Shown: positions 41,640-50,825 of the stretch, piece after piece
Position numbering within the stretch: position 1 is the stretch's first letter
How the letters are laid out: every line of letters starts with the position of its first letter
Assembly (NCBI GenBank): GCA_002695025.1
Contig: NZNV01000010.1
Coordinates: 543,310 to 607,309, forward strand
DNA: 64,000 bases
Direction: 5' to 3'
Origin: Owenweeksia sp.
GTDB lineage: Bacteria > Bacteroidota > Bacteroidia > Flavobacteriales > Schleiferiaceae
Notes under the pieces: generated by a model
The model's input: the letters and a program-made list of their open reading frames with translations, nothing else
Told to the model about the DNA's origin: nothing
The model's database searches: none
Made by a program: the position numbers and the translations under genes

Positions 41640-43823
41640 ATGAAACGCAAACTCTACTCTTTACGGGCCGGGGCTTTCCTATGCCTTGCCCTGGCATGGG
41701 CAGGTGCCCTTAATGCCCAGAATGAACCGGAACCCTGCGGTACGGAAGTTCCGGAAGGTTTTTACGAGAAAATGCAGGAGCGGGTGAAAGACCTGCGTGA
41801 GAGGCCCCTTCAGGGCAAAACACTGGCCGCTTCAACTCTCCCTGTACAGTTCATCATCGGCCGTAATGATGATGGCAGCAGCCCGGCCCTTAGCAGTACT
41901 CAAAAGCAGAACGTTCTCAATGAACTGAATGGGGCCTACGCCCCCATGAACATGGGCTTTTATGAAGCCAGCCCGGAGATATACATTGATAACACAACCT
42001 GGAATACGCAATGGAATAAATCCGATGACTATTTGCTTCCTTCCTATGAAGTAGCCAATGTGATCAACATTTTTGTGTTCAAATCCATACTGAGTGGAAG
42101 CAGCAGTATTTGCGGTTACGCCAAGTTCCCCAATGGTGGAATTAACGATAACCGTGTAGTGATCCAGACGTCCTGCTCGCAGAACGGCTCAACCACCGCT
42201 CACGAGTTGGGCCATTATTTCTCTGTTTTCCACACCCACCAGGGGGGCAATGAACGGGTGGATGGCTCCAACTGTACCTATGCCGGTGACCTTTTCTGTG
42301 ACACTCCCGCGGATCCCAATATCTCTGGTTTGGTAAATTCTTCCTGCGTATATACCGGAACGGCTACCGATGCTAATGGCGACTCCTACGCTCCTGATCC
42401 CAATAACATCATGTCCTATTCCCGGAAATCATGCAGAACGGATTGGAGTAACGAGCAGCAAAATGCCATAGTGGCAAGCCTGAACTCCGACCGGGCTTAT
42501 CTCCTGGATGGATCTATAATTGCCACCTTTCCGTACTCCGAAGGCTTTGAAAGCGGATTGGGAGGCTGGAGTAACCAAAGTGGTGATGATATGGACTGGA
42601 CACGTGATGCCAGCGGTACAACCTCCTCCAGTACCGGCCCATCTTCCGGGCAGGGTAGCACCTGGTATATGTATATCGAAGCCAGCAGTCCCAATTACCC
42701 CTCTAAAGTGGCAGACTTTGTAAGTCCCGGTATTGACCTTGACCCTATTAATAATCCAGTACTGGAATTTGGTTATCACATGTATGGGGCCAGCATGGGT
42801 ACCATGGATGTTTCAGTAAGCACCAATGATGGTTCATCCTGGACATCGGTATGGTCTGAGTCCGGTAATCTGGGTAATGTGTGGAATACGGCAGAGGTGA
42901 GCCTGGCGGACTACCACGGGCAACAGATACTGCTCCGTTTCCGTGGCACTACCGGGACCAGTTTTACCAGCGATATGGCCATTGATAATATAAGTATCCG
43001 CGAAAGTGATGAAAACACTTCGGTCATCAATACCTTCCCCTACATTGAAGGTTTTGAAAGTGGCCTGGGTGTTTGGAACAATCCTTCGGGTGATGATATG
43101 GACTGGACACGTGATGCCGGAGGTACCTCTTCTTCAAGCACCGGCCCTTCGGATGGGCAGAGTGGTGATTACTATGTGTACACAGAGGCCAGCAGCCCGA
43201 ATTACCCTTCCAAGGTGGCTAATTTGGTAAGCCCTGATGTGTATCTAACGGATCTCACCGATAGTGAACTGGAATTTGGCTACCACATGTATGGCACAGC
43301 CATGGGAATCCTCAGGGTGTATGTAAGCACCAACGGGGGCTCCTCCTGGGTACAGGAATGGACCCAAAGCGGGAACCTGGGGGACAGCTGGAATACGGCT
43401 AACGTGGACCTTTCTTCGTATGACGGACAAACGATACTCCTCCGTTTTGAAGGGACCACCGGAACCAGTTATACTAGTGATATGGCCATTGACAATATCC
43501 GTATTGACGGTACGGGCGGAGCCGATGCGGGTGAGTCTGCTTTAGCGGATGTTTCGGCTCGGTCTGCATCTCGTCTTGAGATCTACCCCAATCCGGTTAC
43601 CGGGCACATTGTAAACCTGGAGATAGACAATCAAAGTGGTACCACCTCAGGGCTTATTACCTTGCTGGGTGTGGATGGCAAGGTGGCTTACCGGGAGGAG
43701 ATAAGCCTGGGCCAGGGGACTAATGAACTGGAGCTGGATGTTTCCAGGCTTCGTCAACAGTTGTACCAGGTGGTTCTTATACTGGGCGATGATACCGTCA
43801 TGGTAACCGAATTACTTCGCTGA
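41640..43823 (+). CDS. Secreted M43-type zinc metalloprotease with two MAM-like domains and T9SS sorting domain
   Basis: A protein of 727 residues. A signal peptide (ends at about 26, ALNAQ) is followed by a pappalysin/M43 catalytic domain (about 65-290). Its zinc motif HELGHYFSVFH has His188, Glu189, His192 and His198, followed by GDLFCDTPADPN and the Met-turn NNIMSYSRK. The usual Gly of HExxHxxGxxH is Ser195. Two MAM-like jelly-roll modules (about 295-455 and 462-625) are near copies of each other. The C-terminal 75 residues (IYPNPVTGHIVNLEI onward) form a type IX sorting domain. It is exported to the surface or medium and probably degrades proteins. Confidence 0.93.
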   Translation: MKRKLYSLRAGAFLCLALAWAGALNAQNEPEPCGTEVPEGFYEKMQERVKDLRERPLQGKTLAASTLPVQFIIGRNDDGSSPALSSTQKQNVLNELNGAYAPMNMGFYEASPEIYIDNTTWNTQWNKSDDYLLPSYEVANVINIFVFKSILSGSSSICGYAKFPNGGINDNRVVIQTSCSQNGSTTAHELGHYFSVFHTHQGGNERVDGSNCTYAGDLFCDTPADPNISGLVNSSCVYTGTATDANGDSYAPDPNNIMSYSRKSCRTDWSNEQQNAIVASLNSDRAYLLDGSIIATFPYSEGFESGLGGWSNQSGDDMDWTRDASGTTSSSTGPSSGQGSTWYMYIEASSPNYPSKVADFVSPGIDLDPINNPVLEFGYHMYGASMGTMDVSVSTNDGSSWTSVWSESGNLGNVWNTAEVSLADYHGQQILLRFRGTTGTSFTSDMAIDNISIRESDENTSVINTFPYIEGFESGLGVWNNPSGDDMDWTRDAGGTSSSSTGPSDGQSGDYYVYTEASSPNYPSKVANLVSPDVYLTDLTDSELEFGYHMYGTAMGILRVYVSTNGGSSWVQEWTQSGNLGDSWNTANVDLSSYDGQTILLRFEGTTGTSYTSDMAIDNIRIDGTGGADAGESALADVSARSASRLEIYPNPVTGHIVNLEIDNQSGTTSGLITLLGVDGKVAYREEISLGQGTNELELDVSRLRQQLYQVVLILGDDTVMVTELLR
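42520..43512 (+). repeat. Tandem duplication coding two MAM-like domains
   Basis: The segments at about 42520-43005 and 43025-43512 encode closely similar modules. Some stretches are identical in DNA, such as GATGATATGGACTGGACACG at about 42585 and 43092, which implies a fairly recent internal duplication. Confidence 0.88.
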
Positions 43824-43847
43824 TAGCAGCACCTGAATATGTGTGTT

Positions 43848-43874
43848 AAGCGCCTGCCTCAGGGTAGGCGCTTT
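43848..43874 (+). terminator. Rho-independent terminator after metalloprotease gene
   Basis: AAGCGCCTGCC (43848-43858) pairs with GGTAGGCGCTT (43863-43873) around a TCAG loop, with one G-T pair, followed by a short T-run. It separates the metalloprotease from the polysaccharide locus. Confidence 0.85.
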
Positions 43875-43943
43875 TATGAATATACCTCTGGTATAGAAGT
43901 GATGAGGTGCTTTTAGAACGATGATTTTTAAAATTAATCTTTC

Positions 43944-43951
43944 TACTTTAG
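43944..43951 (+). promoter_or_regulatory. Possible -7 box ahead of polysaccharide locus
   Basis: TACTTTAG matches TAnnTTTG at seven of eight positions and lies about 85 bases before the first gene of the locus. No clear -33 box was found. It could be the promoter for the long operon, leaving an 85-base leader. Confidence 0.25.
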
Positions 43952-44035
43952 CCGGTCTCATAAGGGTGGGACGGGGTTATCTGCAGGATTAATACTAACT
44001 TTTGACCCTTGGAAAGATTTTTTATTCGCATTTGA

Positions 44036-44842
44036 ATGATTCACAAACTTTTAACCAGGGGTAAAAACCGGTTTTCGCTGCCGTTTTTTTTATTCATAAG
44101 CACTGTGTTCCTGGTATTTACCGGGTGTATTCCAACTAAAAAAATCGTTTATGTAGAAGCTGAGGAAGGGGGTAAGACCGAGCATCAGGTTCAGAGTTGG
44201 GAATACCATATTAAAACCGGAGACCGTTTTTATATAAAAGTTACCGATCCGGAGACCAGCATTTCTTTTAGCCAGTCCACCGCGGGTATCGCTGCCCAGG
44301 GCGACAAAACGAATAACCTTGTGCAGCAAGGACCTTCCGTGCATGATTACCTGGTCACCGAAGATGGGCAAATTGATTATCCCGTATTAGGTAAGATACC
44401 GGCTGAAGGAAAGACCATTCAGGAACTTATAACCTTTATCGAAGAAAAAAGTAAAGGTTATTACTCCAATCCATCCGTTAAGGTGTTCATGACGAACTAC
44501 AATGTAACGGTATTAGGAGAGGTGAATAATCCAGGTACCTACCAGTTGATTACCAATCATCCCACTTTTTTTGATGCAGTGGGTCAGGCCCGTGATCTTA
44601 CGGACTATGCCAACAGGAGCAGCGTTAAAATAATCCGTAAACGCGGCAATGAAATTACCATACATTATGTGGACGTGACCGATCCGGATTTCATTGCCTC
44701 ACCTTTCTATTATGTATATCCTGATGATGTTATTCATGTAACTCCTTTGAACGTAAAGAAATTCAGTGATAATAATGCGATACCGTTGTTTTTATCCGTA
44801 ATAACAGCAATTGCCACTATTATTTCAATATCAACGAGGTGA
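44036..44842 (+). CDS. Wza-type polysaccharide export outer membrane lipoprotein
   Basis: A protein of 268 residues with a lipoprotein signal (lipid Cys31 in VFTGC). It contains the Poly_export domain (about 60-150; YHIKTGDRFYIKVTD, TEDGQIDYPVLGKIPAEGKTIQEL) and a SLBB-type domain (about 160-235; VTVLGEVNNPGTYQL). A C-terminal hydrophobic stretch ends the protein. It forms the outer membrane outlet for capsule or exopolysaccharide. It overlaps the tyrosine kinase gene (TGATG) and begins the locus. Confidence 0.93.
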   Translation: MIHKLLTRGKNRFSLPFFLFISTVFLVFTGCIPTKKIVYVEAEEGGKTEHQVQSWEYHIKTGDRFYIKVTDPETSISFSQSTAGIAAQGDKTNNLVQQGPSVHDYLVTEDGQIDYPVLGKIPAEGKTIQELITFIEEKSKGYYSNPSVKVFMTNYNVTVLGEVNNPGTYQLITNHPTFFDAVGQARDLTDYANRSSVKIIRKRGNEITIHYVDVTDPDFIASPFYYVYPDDVIHVTPLNVKKFSDNNAIPLFLSVITAIATIISISTR

Positions 44843-47208
44843 TGGAAGTAGAAGAGTTAATTGAGCGTTCCAACCGGCAGGAGGTTTCCAGGCTTAAAGG
44901 AGCGATAGTCCGCTATCTAAGGAAGTGGCCCTGGATGCTGCTTAGCGTATTCGTTTGTATGGTATTCGCTTTTGTGTACTTAAAGTTTATACCCAAGCAG
45001 TATAACGTAGAGGCCAAGGTGTTGATCAAGCAGAATAGCCAGTGGGAGAACCCCGGAGACCTGCTTTTTGGAGGCCGCTTTTCCAACCGGTATAACAACA
45101 TCAGTGATAAGGCAGCCATCTTCAAATCCTTTCCGTTGGTAAAAAACACCCTTGAAGCTCTGGATTTTGACGTGGTTTATAAAGAAGATAATGGCTTTCA
45201 ACAAAGAGAGGTATACGGTACCAGCCCCATTATTTTTGAATATGACCGTGGCACCGAGGAAAAACTACCCACCTGGATAGAGTTTGAAATACAGCTTCTG
45301 AACGAGAACGAGTTTCACATTAAAACGGAAAAGCCCTATGCGGCAAAGGTCCTTAATCAAAAGGCCGGTTTCGGGGAATTGATCAAGCTCGGTTCTTTTT
45401 CATTCGTTATACGTAAATCCGAAAGCTTTGCGCAACATGCTTCTTTTGACCGTGGCTATTTCGTGCATTTGGTAAACACCAATAATTCAGCCTACTCTTA
45501 CAGAAGCAAACTGCAGTTTGGAGAAGTACAGTCCTTCTCTTCCATTCTTACGATGTCGATGAAAACTGAGCTTCCTCAAAAGACCATCGACTTCATGAAT
45601 ACTTTAATCGAAAAGTATATTGATCAGGACCTGGCGGATAAAAACGAGGTGGCTAAGAATACCGTAGAATTTATTGATGGGCAACTGGCTATTATTTCCG
45701 ATTCACTGGATGTTAAGGAAAAGAACCTGGAGGAGTTTAAATCTTCAGAGCAAATGACGGATGTGAGCATAGAGGGAAAACTGCTCATAGAGAAATATAG
45801 CCAGGTAGAATCTGAGAAGGCCAAATACGAGGTCATGCAGCAGTATTACAATTACCTTTCGGCCAGTTTGGAGGAGAGGGCAGATAGTAGCCTGAAAAAC
45901 CTCATTCTACCCTCCGCATTTGGCATTGAGGACCAGGTGGTCAATGAGCTGGTAAGATCTCTTATTGACCTCTATCTCACGGAAGCGAAACTGATCCAGG
46001 ATGGGAATACCAAAAACCCTGTGTTCAACCAGATCCGTAACCGTAAGAAAGAAGTAATGAAGGCCCTGGACGAGAGCATTGATAATCTGTCCAGTGCCAA
46101 TAAGATCATTTTGAACAATTTGCGTAGCAGAGCAGATGAAATAGATGCTAACGTGCGGAAGTTACCCATTACCGAGCGTAAGCTGGTGAATCTCAATCGT
46201 CTGTTAAAGCTGAATGAGAACATTTACCTGTTCTTAATGGAGAAAAGATCTTCGGCCGCTATAACCATGTCATCCAATACGCCTGACTGTAAAGTGATAG
46301 AACCGGCTATGCTAAACCCCATATCTCCCATTGCGCCAAAACGCAGGGGGGCATTCATGGCTGCTTTCTTACTGGGGCTTTTTCTTCCTTTATCAGGCTT
46401 TATTTTGGTTGATTTCCTGAATGACACCATTAAGGATAAAGACAGTGTGATTTCTGCCACACAAGTGCCGGTTATGGGACTTATCCCCAAATCCCATTAT
46501 CATGATGTGCGTTTTGTAGTTTCTGAAAAGCCTAAATCAGGGGTAGCGGAGTCCTTTCGTATCATAAGGACCAATCTCTCATTCTTCCAGAAGAACAAGT
46601 ATCCCTTTGTGATCATGCTTACCTCAACGGTAGCCAAGGAGGGGAAAACCTTTTGCGCCATTAACCTTGCTTCTGTACTGGCTGCTTCAGGCAAGCAAAC
46701 CATCTTGCTGGGGCTTGATATGCGTAAGCCTCAGTTGCATAACTACCTGGGAATTGAAAACGATAAAGGGGTTAGCCATTATCTGTCTGGTAATGCGGAT
46801 ATGGACGAGATCATACGGACTACTACCCAGAAAAACCTTTATTTGATCAATGCGGGCAGTATTCCACCTAATCCTGCCGAGCTGTTAATAGATGAAAAGC
46901 GAAAAGAGTTTTTTAATGATCTGAAGCAGCGTTTTGATTATATCATTATAGATACTCCACCGGTGGGCCTCGTTACAGATGCTCTCATCCTGAAAGAGGA
47001 GTCTGACCTGAATCTTTATGTGGTGCGGCAAGGGTATTCCAAGACCGAGTACCTGGATAGGATAAATGATCTGTATGTTTCGGAAAAAATGCCCAATATG
47101 AGCATATTGATCAATGAGGTGGATAAGGGCAGAAGCTATAATTATGGGTATTATGAAGAAAAACCTTCACGTAGCGGTTTGCTTTCCAGGTGGTTCCAAA
47201 GGAGTTGA
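44842..47208 (+). CDS. Wzc-type polysaccharide copolymerase with tyrosine autokinase domain
   Basis: A protein of 788 residues from ATG 44842 (a GTG one codon earlier is possible). A Wzz-type N-terminal region has the first membrane helix (about 30-50) and a long periplasmic coiled-coil segment, with the second helix near 508-528. The cytoplasmic BY-kinase domain shows Walker A in TSTVAKEGKT (from about 594), Walker A' in LLGLDMRKPQ and Walker B in YIIIDTPPVG (from about 700). The C-terminus has a Tyr cluster (RSYNYGYYEE) for autophosphorylation. It regulates chain length and export together with the Wza protein. Confidence 0.94.
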   Translation: MEVEELIERSNRQEVSRLKGAIVRYLRKWPWMLLSVFVCMVFAFVYLKFIPKQYNVEAKVLIKQNSQWENPGDLLFGGRFSNRYNNISDKAAIFKSFPLVKNTLEALDFDVVYKEDNGFQQREVYGTSPIIFEYDRGTEEKLPTWIEFEIQLLNENEFHIKTEKPYAAKVLNQKAGFGELIKLGSFSFVIRKSESFAQHASFDRGYFVHLVNTNNSAYSYRSKLQFGEVQSFSSILTMSMKTELPQKTIDFMNTLIEKYIDQDLADKNEVAKNTVEFIDGQLAIISDSLDVKEKNLEEFKSSEQMTDVSIEGKLLIEKYSQVESEKAKYEVMQQYYNYLSASLEERADSSLKNLILPSAFGIEDQVVNELVRSLIDLYLTEAKLIQDGNTKNPVFNQIRNRKKEVMKALDESIDNLSSANKIILNNLRSRADEIDANVRKLPITERKLVNLNRLLKLNENIYLFLMEKRSSAAITMSSNTPDCKVIEPAMLNPISPIAPKRRGAFMAAFLLGLFLPLSGFILVDFLNDTIKDKDSVISATQVPVMGLIPKSHYHDVRFVVSEKPKSGVAESFRIIRTNLSFFQKNKYPFVIMLTSTVAKEGKTFCAINLASVLAASGKQTILLGLDMRKPQLHNYLGIENDKGVSHYLSGNADMDEIIRTTTQKNLYLINAGSIPPNPAELLIDEKRKEFFNDLKQRFDYIIIDTPPVGLVTDALILKEESDLNLYVVRQGYSKTEYLDRINDLYVSEKMPNMSILINEVDKGRSYNYGYYEEKPSRSGLLSRWFQRS

Positions 47209-47224
47209 GCCTACATAATGTAGT

Positions 47225-48556
47225 ATGAGGATAAACCGGCTCTTAAGAGTAAAGGATTTAGAAACTAAGGTATTATTCAAAAATACATCCTGGGTTTTAG
47301 CGGCCAACATACTTCGGGCTGCCTTGCTCTTGCTTAAAGGCATTATCATAGCCAGAGGCCTGGGAGTAGAACTCTACGGAACCTTTAATATCATAGTGGC
47401 TTTTGTAGGGCTTATCCATCAGTTTTTCAGCTTTCCCATCAGCTCCACCATCATTAAACATGGTGCGGCCTATCTGGCGGATAAGGATATGGGCAAGCTT
47501 GTAGCTATTATCAAAAGCGGCCTCCTGGCTTTATTTTCACTGGCTGTACTTTCTACCCTCTGCGTTATTGCCCTAACCTTTGTGATGTATGACGTATTCC
47601 TGTCAGAAGCGGGACTGGAGTGGTACATACTGCTCTACGCGGTGGTTTCTGCCACTATGTTTGTTGATGAGATGAGCTCTACCTTGTTCCGCTTATTCTA
47701 TAAGTTCAAGCAAAACTCCATCATCATATTGGTGAATGTTATTCTGGAGTTGGGCATTGTCGGCACGGTGGTTTATATGTTTCCGTCCAATTTCAAGTAC
47801 TTTTTTATCGCTATACTAGCTAGCCGTTTGCTCTCAAGCATCATACTAAACAGCAGTGCACTCCTGCTATTGAAGAGTAAAATAGTAGGCGCATGGAATA
47901 CGTCTGTAACGGAAATCCGGGAAGATTGGAAGCAGCTGATCAATTTTACTTTGGCCAACTCCGGAAGCCGTGCTGTTAAAACATTGATCAATAATGGTGA
48001 CGTGCTTTTACTGGCAGCCGTAGGAGGCCCGGTACCAGTAGCTTTTTACAATATAGCCAAAAAACTGGCGCAATCCATTCTGATATTGGTGGACCCTTTA
48101 ACCAACACTATTTTTCCTCAACTGTCCCTGCTCATAGCCAAAAACCGGTACCGCGAAATAAAGACGATGATCAGGAAGGTAACCGGGGTGTTTTTTGTTT
48201 CCTCGGCTTTATTTTTTGTGGGTGTTTATTTGTTGCGGGAAAGAATAATCCTGTTAACGTATGGTGCTGAATACCTGAATGCTTCCAAGCCTTTTATTTA
48301 TCTGGTAATCAATGCTATTGTGGGAGCTGTCTTATTCTGGAACTTGCCGCTGATCCTGAGCCTGGGCATGGCTCGGTTCCGTTTTATTATAAACATAGCT
48401 TCACTGTTGGTCGGAGGGCTGGTGGCGTATTTCCTTATTGATTCAATGGGGGCGGAGGGCACGGCTATCGGGCTTCTGGTAGCCAATGGCATTGTGGTGT
48501 TCACCTTTAGTGGAGTGGCCTATTCCATAATTGATAAACGGATAAAGAATGAATGA
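47225..48556 (+). CDS. Wzx-type polysaccharide flippase (MOP superfamily)
   Basis: A protein of 443 residues with about 12 membrane helices and the N-terminal pattern of oligosaccharide flippases (FKNTSWVLAANILRAALLLLKGIIIARGLGVELYGTFN). It moves lipid-linked repeat units to the periplasmic face of the inner membrane, where the Wzy-like protein encoded at 55975 would join them. It lies 16 bases after the wzc-like gene. Confidence 0.92.
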   Translation: MRINRLLRVKDLETKVLFKNTSWVLAANILRAALLLLKGIIIARGLGVELYGTFNIIVAFVGLIHQFFSFPISSTIIKHGAAYLADKDMGKLVAIIKSGLLALFSLAVLSTLCVIALTFVMYDVFLSEAGLEWYILLYAVVSATMFVDEMSSTLFRLFYKFKQNSIIILVNVILELGIVGTVVYMFPSNFKYFFIAILASRLLSSIILNSSALLLLKSKIVGAWNTSVTEIREDWKQLINFTLANSGSRAVKTLINNGDVLLLAAVGGPVPVAFYNIAKKLAQSILILVDPLTNTIFPQLSLLIAKNRYREIKTMIRKVTGVFFVSSALFFVGVYLLRERIILLTYGAEYLNASKPFIYLVINAIVGAVLFWNLPLILSLGMARFRFIINIASLLVGGLVAYFLIDSMGAEGTAIGLLVANGIVVFTFSGVAYSIIDKRIKNE

Positions 48557-48616
48557 TATCCCCGGGGGCAGTCGGAAATTATTGAAATTTCTTTCCTTAG
48601 GCTTTATTTACCTGTC

Positions 48617-49825
48617 ATGACTTCAGATTCCGGTAAACCAATGCGGCTATACTATTTTGCGCCTTTCGATATTCTAAGGTCGCGCACCAACCAGATAAGC
48701 GATGTGCGCTTTTGCGAAGGGTTTCGTCAAAATGGGTTTGAAGTAAAAATGATCACACCCTATGTGTACCGCAAAGATAACCTGGATAAAAAACGGGTAT
48801 TGGATTACTATGGGATAGAGGATGGTTTTTCTGTACGATACCTCCCCACCTTCTTTTTAAAGGATATTTCAGGAGTGTTCAATATGGCCTTGGTGGTAGC
48901 GTTAAGCTTCCTCTACTTCCTGCCTGTTCTTTTGCGTCACACGTTTAAAAGGCAGGAGGTGCTCGTCATTTCAAGATCTGCGCTTATACTTTACCCGCAA
49001 TTGTGGTTAAAAAAAATACTGAAGTCCAGGATTAAAACAGTGGTGTGGGTGCACGAAGTGAAAAAGCATAAAACCTATAGCTACGTGTACAGGCATGCTG
49101 ATTTTATTTTGGGTACCAATTCAGCCATTACGGGTGATATAGAAAAGTTGTATGGCGTTGAGGCGGGAAAGACGGGAATAACATTAAACCCCGTGAGTGA
49201 GCGGCAACTAAAGGAAGAGTTAAGCCGCGAAGAGGCCAGGCGGAAGATTGGCATTTCTCAACAGCCTTTGGTGGTGTATACCGGTAAACTTTTTATAGGG
49301 CAATTGGAAGCCCGGTACCTTCTGGAGGCAGCCCGACAATTGCCTTCCTATACCTTTTTGTTTACCGGAGGTAAGCCGGAGGTGGTGGAATACTATAAGA
49401 GCTGGTGCTACGATAATGAGGTGGGGAACGTGCTATTTACAGGTTACCTGCATGATTACCGCGAGTTAAAGAACTACCAGTACGCTGCAGACATATTGGT
49501 TTCGTACTATACCGAGAAAGAACATGATCTCCGTTACAACCTACCCCAGAAGATAGTAGAGTATATGCTTACTAAAAACCCCATTGTTACGCCTGAATTT
49601 GAGGCTACCCGAGATGTATTGAATGCGGAAAACGCTATTTTCGTAGAGCCTGAAAATATCGCGTCATTAGTGAGTGGGATACGAAAGGCGTGGGAAGACA
49701 GAGAACATGCTCAGCAATTGGCTCAGAGAGCCTATAGCGACTCCCGTCACTATTCTTTTAAACAGGTAATAGCAACTTTAATCAACCCCATTTTCAATTG
49801 TCCGAAGCGTACCACCAGTACTTAA
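48617..49825 (+). CDS. Glycosyltransferase, GT4-like
   Basis: A GT-B-fold transferase of 402 residues. The C-terminal nucleotide-sugar domain (about 215-385) shows VVYTGKLFIGQLEARYLLEA, VLFTGYLHDYRELKNYQYAADILVSYY and the EYMLTKNPIVTPEF acidic/loop region, weaker than classical GT4 motifs. The sugar and linkage are unknown. It begins 60 bases after the flippase gene and overlaps the next gene by 28 bases if that starts at TTG 49798. Confidence 0.85.
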   Translation: MTSDSGKPMRLYYFAPFDILRSRTNQISDVRFCEGFRQNGFEVKMITPYVYRKDNLDKKRVLDYYGIEDGFSVRYLPTFFLKDISGVFNMALVVALSFLYFLPVLLRHTFKRQEVLVISRSALILYPQLWLKKILKSRIKTVVWVHEVKKHKTYSYVYRHADFILGTNSAITGDIEKLYGVEAGKTGITLNPVSERQLKEELSREEARRKIGISQQPLVVYTGKLFIGQLEARYLLEAARQLPSYTFLFTGGKPEVVEYYKSWCYDNEVGNVLFTGYLHDYRELKNYQYAADILVSYYTEKEHDLRYNLPQKIVEYMLTKNPIVTPEFEATRDVLNAENAIFVEPENIASLVSGIRKAWEDREHAQQLAQRAYSDSRHYSFKQVIATLINPIFNCPKRTTST

Positions 49826-50820
49826 TACAGCTTATTAATACCTCCTGTTTTAGCCGGAGGGATTATATCTCTTCACTTTTGTGGGAGCAAGGTACTTTCA
49901 GGAAAAACAGTGTGTTGGTGCATAAGCTTTGGAAAAGGAGAACCTCAGTTTCAAAAGCTGGTGAACGGGATAGTATACAGCTTCATATTGAGCCATATAC
50001 CGGGGAAAATCGATACGTTTTAAGCCTTGTTTCCTTTTTGAGGACCAAGTTAAAGGATGATTTATACGGGGCTTATATACAAGGAAGTATAGCTACCCGG
50101 GAAGAGATCCGGTATAGCGATATGGACGCTGTAGTGATTTTAAAGGATGAAGTAGTATCCGATGCCCAGCGCCTGGCCAGGGTTGCCCGGAAGTTGTATC
50201 ATGCCCAGGCCTTTTTTTTTAAGTACGACCCTTTACAGCACCACGGCTGGTTTGTTTTAACGGAAGGCATGCTGCAGAATTACAATGAAGCTTACTTTCC
50301 GGTTGAGCTGTTCAGGCACTCGCGGTCTCTCCTGGAAGATAAGGCGGAGACACTTTTTATAAAAAGAGCCCCGGTGTCTTGGGATGCCTATCGTAAAGCA
50401 TTTAAAAGTGTAGCATTTAGCCTTATTAAAAGACTGGAGGCAAAAAACTACCCTTCCAACTGTTATGTGCTCAAGAGTGTGCTTAGTGAATTTATGTTGC
50501 TTCCTTCCCTTTATTTTCAGGCAAGCAACTATAAAGCCATATATAAAAAGGATAGCTTTGATGCCATAAAAAACCATTTCAAGCCAGAACATTGGGCCAT
50601 TATGGATCAGGTATCACAAATAAGAAGGGATTGGGATTATTCGCTTTCTCCTTTGCAACGGAGAATTTTTAGTACATACGCCTATCCCATCCGGAAGACA
50701 GCAAGGCGGTGGGCGCCCTCTATACCGGAGAATATGCGTAAGCAACTGACTCCCGGATTTTACACCGCTATGCTGGGGTTAATTTACAAGATGGTGGATA
50801 AGGTTGATAAAGCTGAATAG
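49798..50820 (+). CDS. Nucleotidyltransferase-fold protein in polysaccharide locus (1)
   Basis: A protein of 340 residues. A pol-beta-type nucleotidyltransferase motif is visible: Gly96-Ser97 in YIQGSIATREE, then Asp108 and Asp110 in YSDMDAVVIL. The downstream part is helical and basic. The start is TTG at 49798, overlapping the glycosyltransferase gene by 28 bases; a later start cannot be excluded. Such a domain could add a nucleotidyl group or phospho-substituent to a sugar or lipid intermediate. The role in this locus is unknown; the next gene encodes a related fold. Confidence 0.75.
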   Translation: MSEAYHQYLIQLINTSCFSRRDYISSLLWEQGTFRKNSVLVHKLWKRRTSVSKAGERDSIQLHIEPYTGENRYVLSLVSFLRTKLKDDLYGAYIQGSIATREEIRYSDMDAVVILKDEVVSDAQRLARVARKLYHAQAFFFKYDPLQHHGWFVLTEGMLQNYNEAYFPVELFRHSRSLLEDKAETLFIKRAPVSWDAYRKAFKSVAFSLIKRLEAKNYPSNCYVLKSVLSEFMLLPSLYFQASNYKAIYKKDSFDAIKNHFKPEHWAIMDQVSQIRRDWDYSLSPLQRRIFSTYAYPIRKTARRWAPSIPENMRKQLTPGFYTAMLGLIYKMVDKVDKAE

Positions 50821-50825
50821 ATAGT

